From the NCBI GenBank assembly GCA_052325345.1, contig JBKQVG010000391.1, forward strand, positions 1-8,443: a DNA stretch of 8,443 bases, read 5' to 3'. Made by a program: the position numbers and the translations under genes. Every line of letters starts with the position of its first letter. The stretch's first letter is position 1. Below are positions 1-6,404 of this stretch, piece by piece. The notes below the pieces were generated by a model. It saw nothing but the letters and a program-made list of their open reading frames with translations, did no database searches and had not been told where the DNA came from. This DNA is from JBEKYD01 sp052325345 (GTDB lineage: Bacteria > Acidobacteriota > Terriglobia > Bryobacterales > Bryobacteraceae).

Positions 1-1
1 G

Positions 2-748
2 GCAGCCACTCATTCCAAGGGCAGCACCCTGATCTACGAGGCGGTGGTGGCGCTGGAGAAGATTCGCGACGAATCGGCCGGGCCGGGTCTGGAATTCCTG
101 ATGCACGATCTCGATCCCAAGGTCCAGGTTGCGGCCATTGAAGCGGTCGGCGTGCTGCGCGACATGGGAGCCACGCCCGGCCTGATCGGCGTTCTGAACC
201 GGAGCGACAACGCCCGCGTCAAGCGCACCGCCCTTACCTCCCTGGCGATGCTGCCGGCCGAGGGTAATCGCGCCGTTTATCGGCAGTATATTCGCGACAA
301 GGACGAGAAACTGCGGGCGGCCGCGGCGGAAGGCTTCGCGCGCCTGCGCAACCCAACCGACACGCCCATGCTGGACCAGGCCTGGAAGGATGAATTGAAG
401 CCGCAGGTTCGGCTGGCGCTGGCTTTCGCCCTGGTCATGCACGGCCAGATAGGCTTAAGCGAGTTCAGTCCACTCCAATTCCTCGTCAACAATCTGGATT
501 CGGCGGCCTATAGCGGGACCGCGCAGCCTTACCTGACGGAATCGGCGCGCGACGCGGCCGTCCGGACGGCGCTGTACAGCCCTTTGGCGAGCGGAACCAA
601 GTTGGAAAAAATTGGGTTGGCCCAGGTTTTGGGCGCCAGCGGGGACAAACGCAGCCTGGAGGAACTGAACAAGCTCAAGGACGATCCCAACCCGGACGTC
701 GCGCAGGCCGCTCTCACGGCCATGCGCAACTTGCAATCCAGGCTCTGA
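2..748 (+). CDS. HEAT-repeat protein, C-terminal part (5' end outside window)
   Basis: The reading frame is open from the left edge to a TGA at 746-748, so the visible 248 residues are the C-terminal part of a longer protein. The chain is almost all helical and shows repeated paired-helix units of HEAT/PBS-lyase type. Examples are the units around PKVQVAAIEAVGVLRD, NARVKRTALTSLAML and EKLRAAAAEGFARLR, with a last one ending DVAQAALTAMRNLQ. Each has the typical D/N-P/x-x-V-R-x-A-A pattern. Between the N-terminal group and the last repeat lies a less regular stretch (roughly visible residues 150-205). HEAT arrays are protein-interaction scaffolds, so the partner and process cannot be told from this part. 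No catalytic motif or membrane segment is visible. The stop codon lies 4 bp from the stop of the convergent small gene. The GTG at position 44 is only an internal codon. HEAT family is a firm call; role unknown. Confidence 0.85.
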   Translation, partial: AATHSKGSTLIYEAVVALEKIRDESAGPGLEFLMHDLDPKVQVAAIEAVGVLRDMGATPGLIGVLNRSDNARVKRTALTSLAMLPAEGNRAVYRQYIRDKDEKLRAAAAEGFARLRNPTDTPMLDQAWKDELKPQVRLALAFALVMHGQIGLSEFSPLQFLVNNLDSAAYSGTAQPYLTESARDAAVRTALYSPLASGTKLEKIGLAQVLGASGDKRSLEELNKLKDDPNPDVAQAALTAMRNLQSRL

Positions 749-752
749 ATCC

Positions 753-962
753 TTACTTGGCCTTTTTCTGCTTTTGCTGACCGACGCGCACTTTGAAGTG
801 GGCTTGCTTGGATTCCTGAAACGCCTTGTGGTCGTGACGTGCCACGGCATCCGCCAGGTATTGATCGACATTCGCCGCCTTGGGCAGCACCGCCATCAGG
901 GTGAAGGTGTCGTTACAGGTCGGGCAGTAAGGCCGGAACCGTTTCACGTTGGGAATTGGCAT
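753..962 (-). CDS. Small CPTC-motif hypothetical protein (69 aa)
   Basis: This is a short basic protein of 69 residues that I do not recognise. A CxxC pair (C13 and C16 in YCPTC) near the N-terminus, with H43, H45 and H55 further on, would suit a small metal-binding fold, but this is inference. The C-terminus is lysine-rich (QQKQKKAK) and could contact nucleic acid or ribosome. Strong G/C preference at third codon positions supports a real gene, as does the ATG with an extended -10 directly upstream. There is no Shine-Dalgarno sequence before the ATG at 962. It lies 106 bp downstream of the GH35 gene on the same strand. It converges on the HEAT-repeat gene with only 4 bp between stops and no room for a separate terminator. 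No signal peptide or membrane segment is seen. Confidence 0.7.
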   Translation of the reverse strand: MPIPNVKRFRPYCPTCNDTFTLMAVLPKAANVDQYLADAVARHDHKAFQESKQAHFKVRVGQQKQKKAK

Positions 963-971
963 AGCGCCACT

Positions 972-980
972 ATTGTATCA
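972..980 (-). promoter_or_regulatory. Extended -10 promoter element for the small CPTC gene
   Basis: On the minus strand the bases read TGATACAAT, a TGn extended -10 followed by TACAAT (5 of 6 to TATAAT). The hexamer ends 9 nt before the ATG at 962. With a usual -10 to +1 distance, transcription would begin only a few nucleotides before the start codon. No good -35 hexamer is seen, as expected for an extended -10 promoter. No Shine-Dalgarno sequence is present, which fits a near-leaderless mRNA. This is read from sequence alone. Confidence 0.45.
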
Positions 981-988
981 AACCAGTA

Positions 989-1002
989 CCGGCCCAGGCC
1001 GG
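989..1002. promoter_or_regulatory. Palindrome CCGGCC-CA-GGCCGG in the -35 area
   Basis: This is a perfect 6-bp inverted repeat with a 2-nt centre. It lies just upstream of the extended -10 at 972-980, where a -35 element and RNA polymerase contact would fall. It could be an operator for a dimeric regulator, or a hairpin in the 3' untranslated region of the upstream GH35 transcript. CG-rich palindromes also arise by chance in DNA of this composition, so the functional call is weak. Confidence 0.25.
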
Positions 1003-1068
1003 CTTTTGCCCTGGCTTGGGTGCGCGACCCCCCACGATTCAAATAGGCCGCATGGCCTTCGCCCAGCC

Positions 1069-2913
1069 CTACCCTTTCGGCGTCTCGTACACGGGGTCCT
1101 TCAACCCCGCCAGCGACCGCGTTCCCGTTCCTTCCTCCAGATCGAGCACGATCGCCTGGTTTTCGCCGCTGTGCAGCCAGGACGCCGGCAGATACAAAGT
1201 CTGCTGCGGGCCGATTTTCCAATACCGCCCCAGGCGCCGGCCGTTCACCCAGACCATGCCTTTGCCCCAGCCGCGCAGGTCGAGAAAGGTATCGGCCGGC
1301 TGGGCCACGGTGAAAGTGCCCCGATGGAGCGTCGGACCGGGCGTTTTGCTTCCCGCCGTGTAGGTCCATTCCGCCGGATGGTCGATCGGCAGCGGATAGC
1401 AGTCCCACCCCAATAGCTCTCCGCCCGCCAGAATCACTTTACCGGCGATCCCTTTGCGCTCCGTCACCAGCAGGTGGTCGAAATTGGCCCGTCCCATGTT
1501 CTCCACCAGGATGTCCAGCGGTTCGCCGGCGACGAGATCCACTTCCAGCCTGCTCTCGCCGTGGCGCCGGTCGAGCGTGCCCAGGCGCCGCGCTCCCTGC
1601 ATCACCACCGCGAAATCCTTCGCTCCTTCCACCACCAGCGTGCCTTTGCCGGCCCGCTCCACGTTGCGCCGATACAGCACGTAGCCGTAACTCTGTCCCA
1701 GGGCTTCCATGGCGGTGGGACGCGCGGAGCGGAACGGCCGCGGAAGCCGGCCCAGCAGCGGCGCGGTTTCGTGCAAGGGAAACCGCGGCACCGTTATCAT
1801 GGGCAGCGGCTCCGGAAGCGCGGGCAATTCGCCGCCCAAATGCTTGCCGATTACCGCCCGGATGGCATGGAACTTCGCCGTCGGCCGCCCCGCTTCATCC
1901 AGCGGTGCATCGTAATCGTAGGACGAAACGATCGGCTCATACACCTTGCCCAGATTCGCCCCGCTCATGTAGCCGAAGCTGGCGCCGCCATGCACCATGT
2001 AAAGGTTGAAAGAAATCCCCTGCGCCAGCATCCATTCCAGGCCCCTTACGGCGTGTTCGGCGGGCGTCCGGTGGTGTACCTCGCCCCAGTGATCGAACCA
2101 CCCCACCCAGTATTCGCCCGCCATGCGCGGCACGTTCTGCCGGAACGCGGCCAGGTTCGAGAATTGGCGCCGCGGGTCGTCACCGTCGCCGAAATTCACC
2201 ACCGCCACGGCATCCTCGAGCGTCCCGCTTTCAAGTTGCAGCCTGCCCGAACCATCCGAGGTATAAAGCTGGGAATCGAATCCCGCCGCGCGAATCATGT
2301 CATGGATCGCGCGCAGGTAGACTTTGTCGTTGCCGTAGGAGCCGTATTCGTTCTCCACCTGCACCATCAAGATGGGGCCGCCTTTGGTCGCCTGGAGTCC
2401 TGCGACCTCCTGGCCTACGCGCCGCAGATATCGCTCGGCGGCCGCCAGAAAGCGCGCGTCCTGGCTTCTCACCAGCAAATCGGATGGAGCCAGGAGCCAG
2501 GCCGGCAAACCGCCGAAATCCCATTCCGAGCAGATATACGGCCCCGGCCGCAGCAGCACCCACAAGCCCTCCGCCTGTGCCGTGCGGATGTATTCCGCCA
2601 AATCCAGGTCACCGGTGAAATCGAATTCGCCCGGCCGTGGTTCGTGCAAGTTCCAGAACACGTAGGTACACAGCGCATTCAGCCCCAGCGCGCGCATCTT
2701 CCGCATCCGGTCCTTCCAGCACGCCCGCGGCACCCGCGGATAATGCATCTCACCGGAACGAATCACCAGCGGCTGGCCGTCCAGCAGAAAATCCGTTCCA
2801 TGCCACCCGAAAGTATGTGGAGCGCTGCTCTGCGCCTCCAAACCTCGCGCCAGAACGGCCGAGGCCATCACGCCTTGCAGGAAATCTCTACGATTGTGCC
2901 CGTTTGTGCTCAC
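1069..2913 (-). CDS. Tat-exported GH35 beta-galactosidase
   Basis: This 614-residue glycoside hydrolase of family 35 removes terminal beta-linked galactose from oligo- or polysaccharides by a retaining mechanism. Residues 1-27 form a twin-arginine signal (NRRDFLQG at 7-14, then a short hydrophobic stretch, likely cleavage near A27), so it should be exported folded. The catalytic TIM barrel spans about residues 35-350. Family landmarks are SGEMHYPRVP (53-62), NLHEP (88-92), VQVENEYGSYG with the acid/base E189, and GEYWVGWFDHWG with the nucleophile E267. Residues from about 400 to 614 look like the beta-sandwich, galactose-binding-like domains of the family (DLRGWGKGMVWVNGRRLGRYW). Length is normal for bacterial GH35. 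The start is GTG at 2913, with GGGAGA 9 nt upstream and an extended -10 further up. No transporter or other glycosidase lies next to it, so the substrate (plant or microbial galactan, or similar) cannot be inferred. The stop is TAG at 1069-1071. Confidence 0.93.
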   Translation of the reverse strand: MSTNGHNRRDFLQGVMASAVLARGLEAQSSAPHTFGWHGTDFLLDGQPLVIRSGEMHYPRVPRACWKDRMRKMRALGLNALCTYVFWNLHEPRPGEFDFTGDLDLAEYIRTAQAEGLWVLLRPGPYICSEWDFGGLPAWLLAPSDLLVRSQDARFLAAAERYLRRVGQEVAGLQATKGGPILMVQVENEYGSYGNDKVYLRAIHDMIRAAGFDSQLYTSDGSGRLQLESGTLEDAVAVVNFGDGDDPRRQFSNLAAFRQNVPRMAGEYWVGWFDHWGEVHHRTPAEHAVRGLEWMLAQGISFNLYMVHGGASFGYMSGANLGKVYEPIVSSYDYDAPLDEAGRPTAKFHAIRAVIGKHLGGELPALPEPLPMITVPRFPLHETAPLLGRLPRPFRSARPTAMEALGQSYGYVLYRRNVERAGKGTLVVEGAKDFAVVMQGARRLGTLDRRHGESRLEVDLVAGEPLDILVENMGRANFDHLLVTERKGIAGKVILAGGELLGWDCYPLPIDHPAEWTYTAGSKTPGPTLHRGTFTVAQPADTFLDLRGWGKGMVWVNGRRLGRYWKIGPQQTLYLPASWLHSGENQAIVLDLEEGTGTRSLAGLKDPVYETPKG

Positions 2914-2922
2914 GATGTTCTT

Positions 2923-2928
2923 TCTCCC
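2923..2928 (-). promoter_or_regulatory. Shine-Dalgarno site of the GH35 gene
   Basis: The minus strand reads GGGAGA here, 9 nt before the GTG at 2913. It decides the GTG start, which also gives a complete twin-arginine signal peptide. Confidence 0.6.
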
Positions 2929-2946
2929 GGACTTTCAGTGACCTCC

Positions 2947-2955
2947 GTTATACCA
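2947..2955 (-). promoter_or_regulatory. Extended -10 promoter element for the GH35 gene
   Basis: The minus strand reads TGGTATAAC, a TGn extended -10 followed by TATAAC (5 of 6 to consensus). Transcription from about 2940 would give a leader of some 27 nt that contains the Shine-Dalgarno site at 2923-2928. No convincing -35 hexamer is seen. Confidence 0.5.
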
Positions 2956-2993
2956 ACCCTCGCGCCAGGCATGGCAGGTGGATTGCTACTCTG

Positions 2994-3005
2994 TGCGAGT
3001 TCGCA
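2994..3005. promoter_or_regulatory. 12-bp palindrome in the divergent GH35/cNBD region
   Basis: The sequence TGCGA-GT-TCGCA is a perfect inverted repeat of two 5-bp arms. It lies between the two divergent start codons, about 40 bp upstream of the GH35 -10 and about 30 bp before the cNBD start codon. This position would let one dimeric regulator act on both genes. Nothing else supports the operator reading, and no regulator with a DNA-binding domain is encoded next to it. Confidence 0.25.
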
Positions 3006-3022
3006 ACGGTTCTAAAGGCTTT

Positions 3023-3027
3023 GGAGG
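3023..3027 (+). promoter_or_regulatory. Shine-Dalgarno site GGAGG deciding the GTG start of the cNBD gene
   Basis: GGAGG lies 6 nt before the GTG at 3034, which is ideal spacing. The in-frame ATG at 3055 has only a G-run directly before it, so the GTG start is preferred. Confidence 0.65.
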
Positions 3028-3033
3028 CCACAG

Positions 3034-3519
3034 GTGGGGACTATAGCGCAGGGGATGGGGCAACACACGCCGCTTGAGATCCTCCGCGCCCATCGGTTCA
3101 CTCAGGGACTCGCGGATACCCAACTGTCCGCGCTCGCCGCTCTGGCCAGACCGGTCCGCTTCGAGGCCGACGAGATCGTCCTGTCCGATGGTCAGCGCTC
3201 TTCCGACTTTTACCTCCTGATCTCCGGCAGCGTAGCGGTGGAATTGTGCGCCCCGCAGTTCACGGTTTGCGTCCAGTCGTTGGGGCCAGGTGACGCGTTT
3301 GGCTGGTCCGCCTTGCTCGCGGAGCACGACACCGTTTTCAAGGTGCGTTCCCGTGAACGAACCGAAGCCCTGCGTCTTTCCGGCCCTGCCCTGCAGGAAC
3401 TCTGCCGGCGCGATCCGGTCCTCGGCGTGGAATTCCTCACCCGCACCCTCGGCGTAGTAGCCGGCCGTGTAAAAGCCACCGAACTCCGTTTTGCCGAAAT
3501 GTGCGGCTTTCGGGTGTAA
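3034..3519 (+). CDS. Single-domain cyclic-nucleotide-binding-like protein
   Basis: This 161-residue protein consists of one cNMP-binding (CRP/EPAC-type) beta-roll domain and flanking helices. The beginning (PLEILRAHRFTQGLADTQLSALA) matches the N-terminal helices of such domains. DFYLLISGSVAVEL (58-71) is the typical central strand pair and GDAFGWSALL (86-95) is the phosphate-binding-cassette position. The chain ends at about the C-helix, so the winged-helix DNA-binding domain of Crp/Fnr regulators is absent. The cassette is altered. The usual ribose-binding Glu after the Gly is W91, and the position of the phosphate-binding Arg is near T100-V101. Ordinary cAMP or cGMP binding is therefore doubtful. 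It may act as a protein-protein switch or bind another ligand. It is divergent from the GH35 gene and is followed after 79 bp by threonine synthase. The start codon is GTG with a strong Shine-Dalgarno site. Confidence 0.8.
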   Translation: MGTIAQGMGQHTPLEILRAHRFTQGLADTQLSALAALARPVRFEADEIVLSDGQRSSDFYLLISGSVAVELCAPQFTVCVQSLGPGDAFGWSALLAEHDTVFKVRSRERTEALRLSGPALQELCRRDPVLGVEFLTRTLGVVAGRVKATELRFAEMCGFRV

Positions 3520-3579
3520 CCGGTCTTACGTCACTGGGTCCCGCCACGGCGTCCGGCCGGCGGCGCTTCGCCACCTGGA

Positions 3580-3588
3580 TGTTAGACT
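3580..3588 (+). promoter_or_regulatory. Possible extended -10 for threonine synthase
   Basis: TGTTAGACT reads as TGn plus TAGACT (4 of 6 to TATAAT). It ends 10 nt before the ATG at 3599, and no Shine-Dalgarno sequence is present between them. The layout matches the sites found before the small CPTC gene and the RidA gene. It is weaker in sequence than those two. Confidence 0.3.
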
Positions 3589-3598
3589 TGTGTATTCC

Positions 3599-4825
3599 AT
3601 GGGCAAACCCACGCATCTGGAATGCAGTCTGTGTCACCAGCATATCGAGGCTGGGCAGGTAGCCAACCTTTGTGCCGCTTGCGGCGGACCGTTGTTGGTT
3701 CGCTACGATATGGGGATCATCCGCCACCGCTGGCCTCGCCGCCAGGTTTCCGAAGGGCCGCCTTCCATATGGCGGTACGCCCCGGTACTGCCCGCCGCGC
3801 ACGCTTCGGTGGTCTCCCTTGGCGAAGGCTGGACGCCCCTCATCCGCACCCGTCGCCTGGGGTCGCGCCTGGGCGCCGAAGCTCTGTGGGTCAAAGACGA
3901 AGGTCTCAACCCCACCGCGTCGTTTAAAGCGCGCGGCCTTTCCTGCGCCATCTCGATGTGCGTCGAACTCGGCATCCGCAAGGTCGCCATCCCTTCCGCC
4001 GGCAACGCCGCCAGCGCGCTGGCCGCCTATGCCGCAGCCGCCGGCATCGAATCGTATATCTTCATGCCGCGCGACGTGCCCCAGGCCAATTACCTGGAAT
4101 GCATGGCTTATGGAGCCAACGTCACCCTGGTCGATGGCCTGATCAGCGATTGCGGCAAAATCGTGGCCGAACGCGCGCCCGCCGAAGGCTGGTTCGATAT
4201 CAGCACGCTCAAAGAGCCCTATCGCATCGAAGGCAAGAAGACCATGGGCTACGAAGTGGCCGAGCAAATGGATTGGGAACTGCCCGACGCCATCTTTTAT
4301 CCCACCGGCGGCGGCGTCGGCATGATCGGCATGTGGAAGGCTTTCGAAGAAATGGAAACGCTCGGCTGGATCGGCTCGCGCCGTCCCAAAATGATTGCCG
4401 TGCAGGCCGCCGGCTGCGCCCCGGTGGTGCGCGCTTTCGAAGAGAACCAGCCGCGCAGCCGGTTCTTTGAAAATGCCCACACGGTTGCCAGCGGACTGCG
4501 GGTTCCCAAGCCTCTCGGCGATTTTCTCGTCCTCGACGCCGTCCGCGCCTCCCACGGCGCCGCCATCGCCGTCGCCGACGAGGAAATGCTCGATGCCGGC
4601 GTCCGCCTCGCCTCCGACGAGGGCATCTACGCCGCGCCCGAAGGCGCCGCCTGCGTGGCCGCTCTCGAAAAACTGCTCGCCAGCGGATTCCTCAAACCGT
4701 CCGACCGCATCGTGATCTACAACACCGGGTCCGGCTTGAAGTATCCCGAAGCATATTCCACGCGCTTCCCGCGAACGGCTTCGAGCGAGCAGGAAAAACT
4801 CGGCGGATTGATCACGCCGCGATGA
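3599..4825 (+). CDS. thrC: Threonine synthase with N-terminal zinc ribbon
   Basis: This is a PLP enzyme of fold type II, 408 residues, most like threonine synthase. That enzyme converts O-phospho-L-homoserine to L-threonine in the cytoplasm, the last step of threonine synthesis. The N-terminus carries two CxxC pairs (C9/C12 and C25/C28), a zinc ribbon common in this threonine synthase subgroup. LGEGWTPL (74-81) is the family entry motif. NPTASFKARG (104-113) holds the PLP-binding lysine K110. SAGNAASALAAYAA (133-146) and the glycine loop PTGGGVGMIGMWK (235-247) are the cofactor phosphate and substrate loops, and NTGSGLKYP (375-383) closes the site. The frame is open upstream from 3491 and overlaps the cNBD gene, but that extension is arginine-rich and unlike the family. 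I therefore chose ATG 3599, just before the zinc ribbon. The stop overlaps the tldD start by ATGA. A related aminoacrylate-forming lyase cannot be fully excluded. Confidence 0.88.
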   Translation: MGKPTHLECSLCHQHIEAGQVANLCAACGGPLLVRYDMGIIRHRWPRRQVSEGPPSIWRYAPVLPAAHASVVSLGEGWTPLIRTRRLGSRLGAEALWVKDEGLNPTASFKARGLSCAISMCVELGIRKVAIPSAGNAASALAAYAAAAGIESYIFMPRDVPQANYLECMAYGANVTLVDGLISDCGKIVAERAPAEGWFDISTLKEPYRIEGKKTMGYEVAEQMDWELPDAIFYPTGGGVGMIGMWKAFEEMETLGWIGSRRPKMIAVQAAGCAPVVRAFEENQPRSRFFENAHTVASGLRVPKPLGDFLVLDAVRASHGAAIAVADEEMLDAGVRLASDEGIYAAPEGAACVAALEKLLASGFLKPSDRIVIYNTGSGLKYPEAYSTRFPRTASSEQEKLGGLITPR

Positions 4826-6279
4826 AGCACGTGGCGTTGGCCGCTCTCGATGCCGCCGCGCGCCGCGGCGTCGAATATGCCGACGTGCGCGTGGAGGAAG
4901 CCCGCCAGCGCGACGTCAGCACCAAGAACGGCAAGGCCGGCCACGTCGGCGGCTCCGAATCCCGGGGCGTGGGAATCCGCGTGCTGGCCGGCGGCTGTTG
5001 GGGTTTTGCCGCTACCGACGATCTTTCCCCCACCGGTCTCGAAACCGCCGCCGCGCTTGCCATCGAAATTGCCCGCTCGGGCGTGCTCGCGAAGAAACGC
5101 GATGTCGTGCTGGCGCCGGAACAAAAGTATGAGGCCACCTGGGTATCGCCGGCCGCCATCGACCCGTTCTCCGTTTCCGTCGACCGCAACCTCGGAACTC
5201 TGCTCGCCGTCGACGCCGAGTTGCGCCGCAACCCCGGCATTAGCCTGGCCGAAGCCTCGATCCACTTCGAACGCCGCCGCCAGGTGTTCGCTTCCACCAC
5301 CGGCAGCCTGATCGATCAGACCCGCACCTGGACCGGGGCCGGTTTTTCCGCACTCGCCTATCGCGACGCCGAAATCCAAAGGCGCTCTTATCCCAATTCC
5401 TTCGGCGGCCAATACCAGCTCAAGGGCTATGAGCTGATCGACGAGCTGCGCCTGCTCGAAAACGCGCCGCGCGTAGCCGAAGAAGCCGTCGCCTTGCATT
5501 CCGCCGATCAGTGCCCGGAGGGCGAGTTCGACTTGATCCTCGACAGCTCCCAGCTCGGCCTCCAGATTCACGAATCCATCGGCCACCCCATCGAGCTCGA
5601 CCGCGTCCTGGGCAGCGAGGCCAACTATGCCGGCATGAGCTTCCTGACTCTCGACCAGCTCGGCCGGCTCCGCTACGGCGCGGACATCGTGAACGTGGTC
5701 TGCGATGCCCGCCTCGATCACGGCCCCGGCCTCGGCGCCTTCGCCTTCGACGATGAAGGCGTGCCCGCGCAATCGGCCGATATCATTCGCGACGGCCAAT
5801 TCGTAGGCTACATGACTTCGCGCGAAACCGCCGCCGCAATCGGCCAGCCGCGCTCCAACGGCTGCATGCGCGCCGATGGCTGGAATCGCCTGCCCCTGAT
5901 CCGCATGACCAACGTCAGCTTGCAGCCGGGCGCCCAGACGCTAGAAGAAGTCTTCGACGCCGACCACGCCATTTATATGGAGACTAACCGCAGTTGGTCG
6001 ATCGACGACAAACGCTACAACTTCCAGTTCGGTTGCGAGATCGGGTGGGAAATCGCCAGAGGCAAGCGCGTCCGCATGCTCAAGAACCCCAGTTACAGCG
6101 GGATCTCGACCGAGTTCTGGAACGCCTGCGCCGCCATCGCCGGCCGCGAGCATTGGACCTTGTGGGGTGTCCCCAACTGCGGCAAAGGCCAGCCCGAGCA
6201 GGTGATGGGCACCGGCCACGGCGCCAGCCCCGCGCGCTTCCGGAAAATCAAGGTTGGAAGCGCCTACGGGGGATCGTAG
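4822..6279 (+). CDS. tldD: TldD-type zinc metalloprotease
   Basis: This 485-residue protein is of the TldD/PmbA (peptidase U62) family and close to the usual TldD length. TldD is the catalytic partner of the TldD-TldE heterodimer, a cytoplasmic protease that degrades unfolded peptides. In some bacteria it matures microcin B17 or cleaves the CcdA antitoxin. The N-terminal domain shows the family pattern EYADVRVEE (18-26) and ESRGVGIRVLAGGCWGFAAT (46-65). The metal motif HExxxH is in IHESIGHP (H250, E251, H255). The C-terminal NCGKGQ carries C453, the expected third metal ligand. These residues indicate the active TldD side, not the TldE side that lacks them. The ATG overlaps the threonine synthase stop (ATGA) and only a weak, distant GGCGGA precedes it, so coupled re-initiation is likely. 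No TldE/PmbA gene follows; the next segment is a structured element and a gene remnant. The TAG stop lies inside the left end of that element. Confidence 0.92.
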   Translation: MKHVALAALDAAARRGVEYADVRVEEARQRDVSTKNGKAGHVGGSESRGVGIRVLAGGCWGFAATDDLSPTGLETAAALAIEIARSGVLAKKRDVVLAPEQKYEATWVSPAAIDPFSVSVDRNLGTLLAVDAELRRNPGISLAEASIHFERRRQVFASTTGSLIDQTRTWTGAGFSALAYRDAEIQRRSYPNSFGGQYQLKGYELIDELRLLENAPRVAEEAVALHSADQCPEGEFDLILDSSQLGLQIHESIGHPIELDRVLGSEANYAGMSFLTLDQLGRLRYGADIVNVVCDARLDHGPGLGAFAFDDEGVPAQSADIIRDGQFVGYMTSRETAAAIGQPRSNGCMRADGWNRLPLIRMTNVSLQPGAQTLEEVFDADHAIYMETNRSWSIDDKRYNFQFGCEIGWEIARGKRVRMLKNPSYSGISTEFWNACAAIAGREHWTLWGVPNCGKGQPEQVMGTGHGASPARFRKIKVGSAYGGS

Positions 6280-6404
6280 CAGCCGTTGTGGAGCGGGCGT
6301 TTCCGCTCGCAAGGGCTGGCGTTACGGCTTCTGCCACGCGTCGATGGCGCGTCGTCCGTTGCGCAAAAGGTGTCCGTCCCAGCCGTAGCTCTCGCCGCTA
6401 CATC
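6272..6404. repeat. Structured intergenic element with inverted-repeat ends
   Basis: The stretch is bounded by similar inverted ends. The left reads GATCGTAGCAGC on the plus strand, and the right reads GATGTAGCGGC on the minus strand (one gap and one mismatch). Inside are several stems. GAGCGG/CCGCTC (6291-6296 with 6303-6308) has a 6-nt loop. ACGCGT/GCGCGT (6336-6341 with 6347-6352) has a 5-nt loop and one G-T pair. GTAGC/GCTAC (6385-6389 with 6397-6401) has a 7-nt loop. The longer-range pairs GGCTGG/CCAGCC (6314-6319 with 6379-6384) and TACGGCT/AGCCGTA (6323-6329 with 6381-6387) are also present; they share bases and are alternatives. The TAG of tldD and the TAG of the minus-strand gene remnant both fall within the ends. 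It could be a MITE- or REP-like repeat, or a two-way terminator/mRNA-stabilising structure. No T-run follows the stems and no coding potential is seen. Confidence 0.5.

Noticed and set aside
1474..3015. Plus-strand open frame of 513 codons opposite the GH35 gene
   Set aside because: It is a shadow of the GH35 gene in GC-rich DNA. The minus strand carries all family motifs, the Tat signal and a Shine-Dalgarno site; the plus frame is rich in His, Arg and Gln and resembles nothing.
3562..3572. Hairpin GGCG-CTT-CGCC between the cNBD gene and thrC as a terminator
   Set aside because: The stem is only 4 bp and no T-run follows; such hairpins are common by chance in this composition.
3491..3598. 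N-terminal extension of threonine synthase by 36 residues
   Set aside because: It overlaps the cNBD gene, and its sequence is unlike the family. The zinc ribbon begins right after ATG 3599, which also has a -10-like element in front.
3437..4555. Minus-strand open frame of 372 codons opposite thrC
   Set aside because: The opposite strand encodes a clear PLP enzyme with its catalytic lysine and glycine loops. This frame has no motif and is a codon-position shadow.
4717..5799. Minus-strand open frame of 360 codons opposite tldD
   Set aside because: The plus strand carries the TldD family pattern with HExxxH; the minus frame is a low-complexity shadow.
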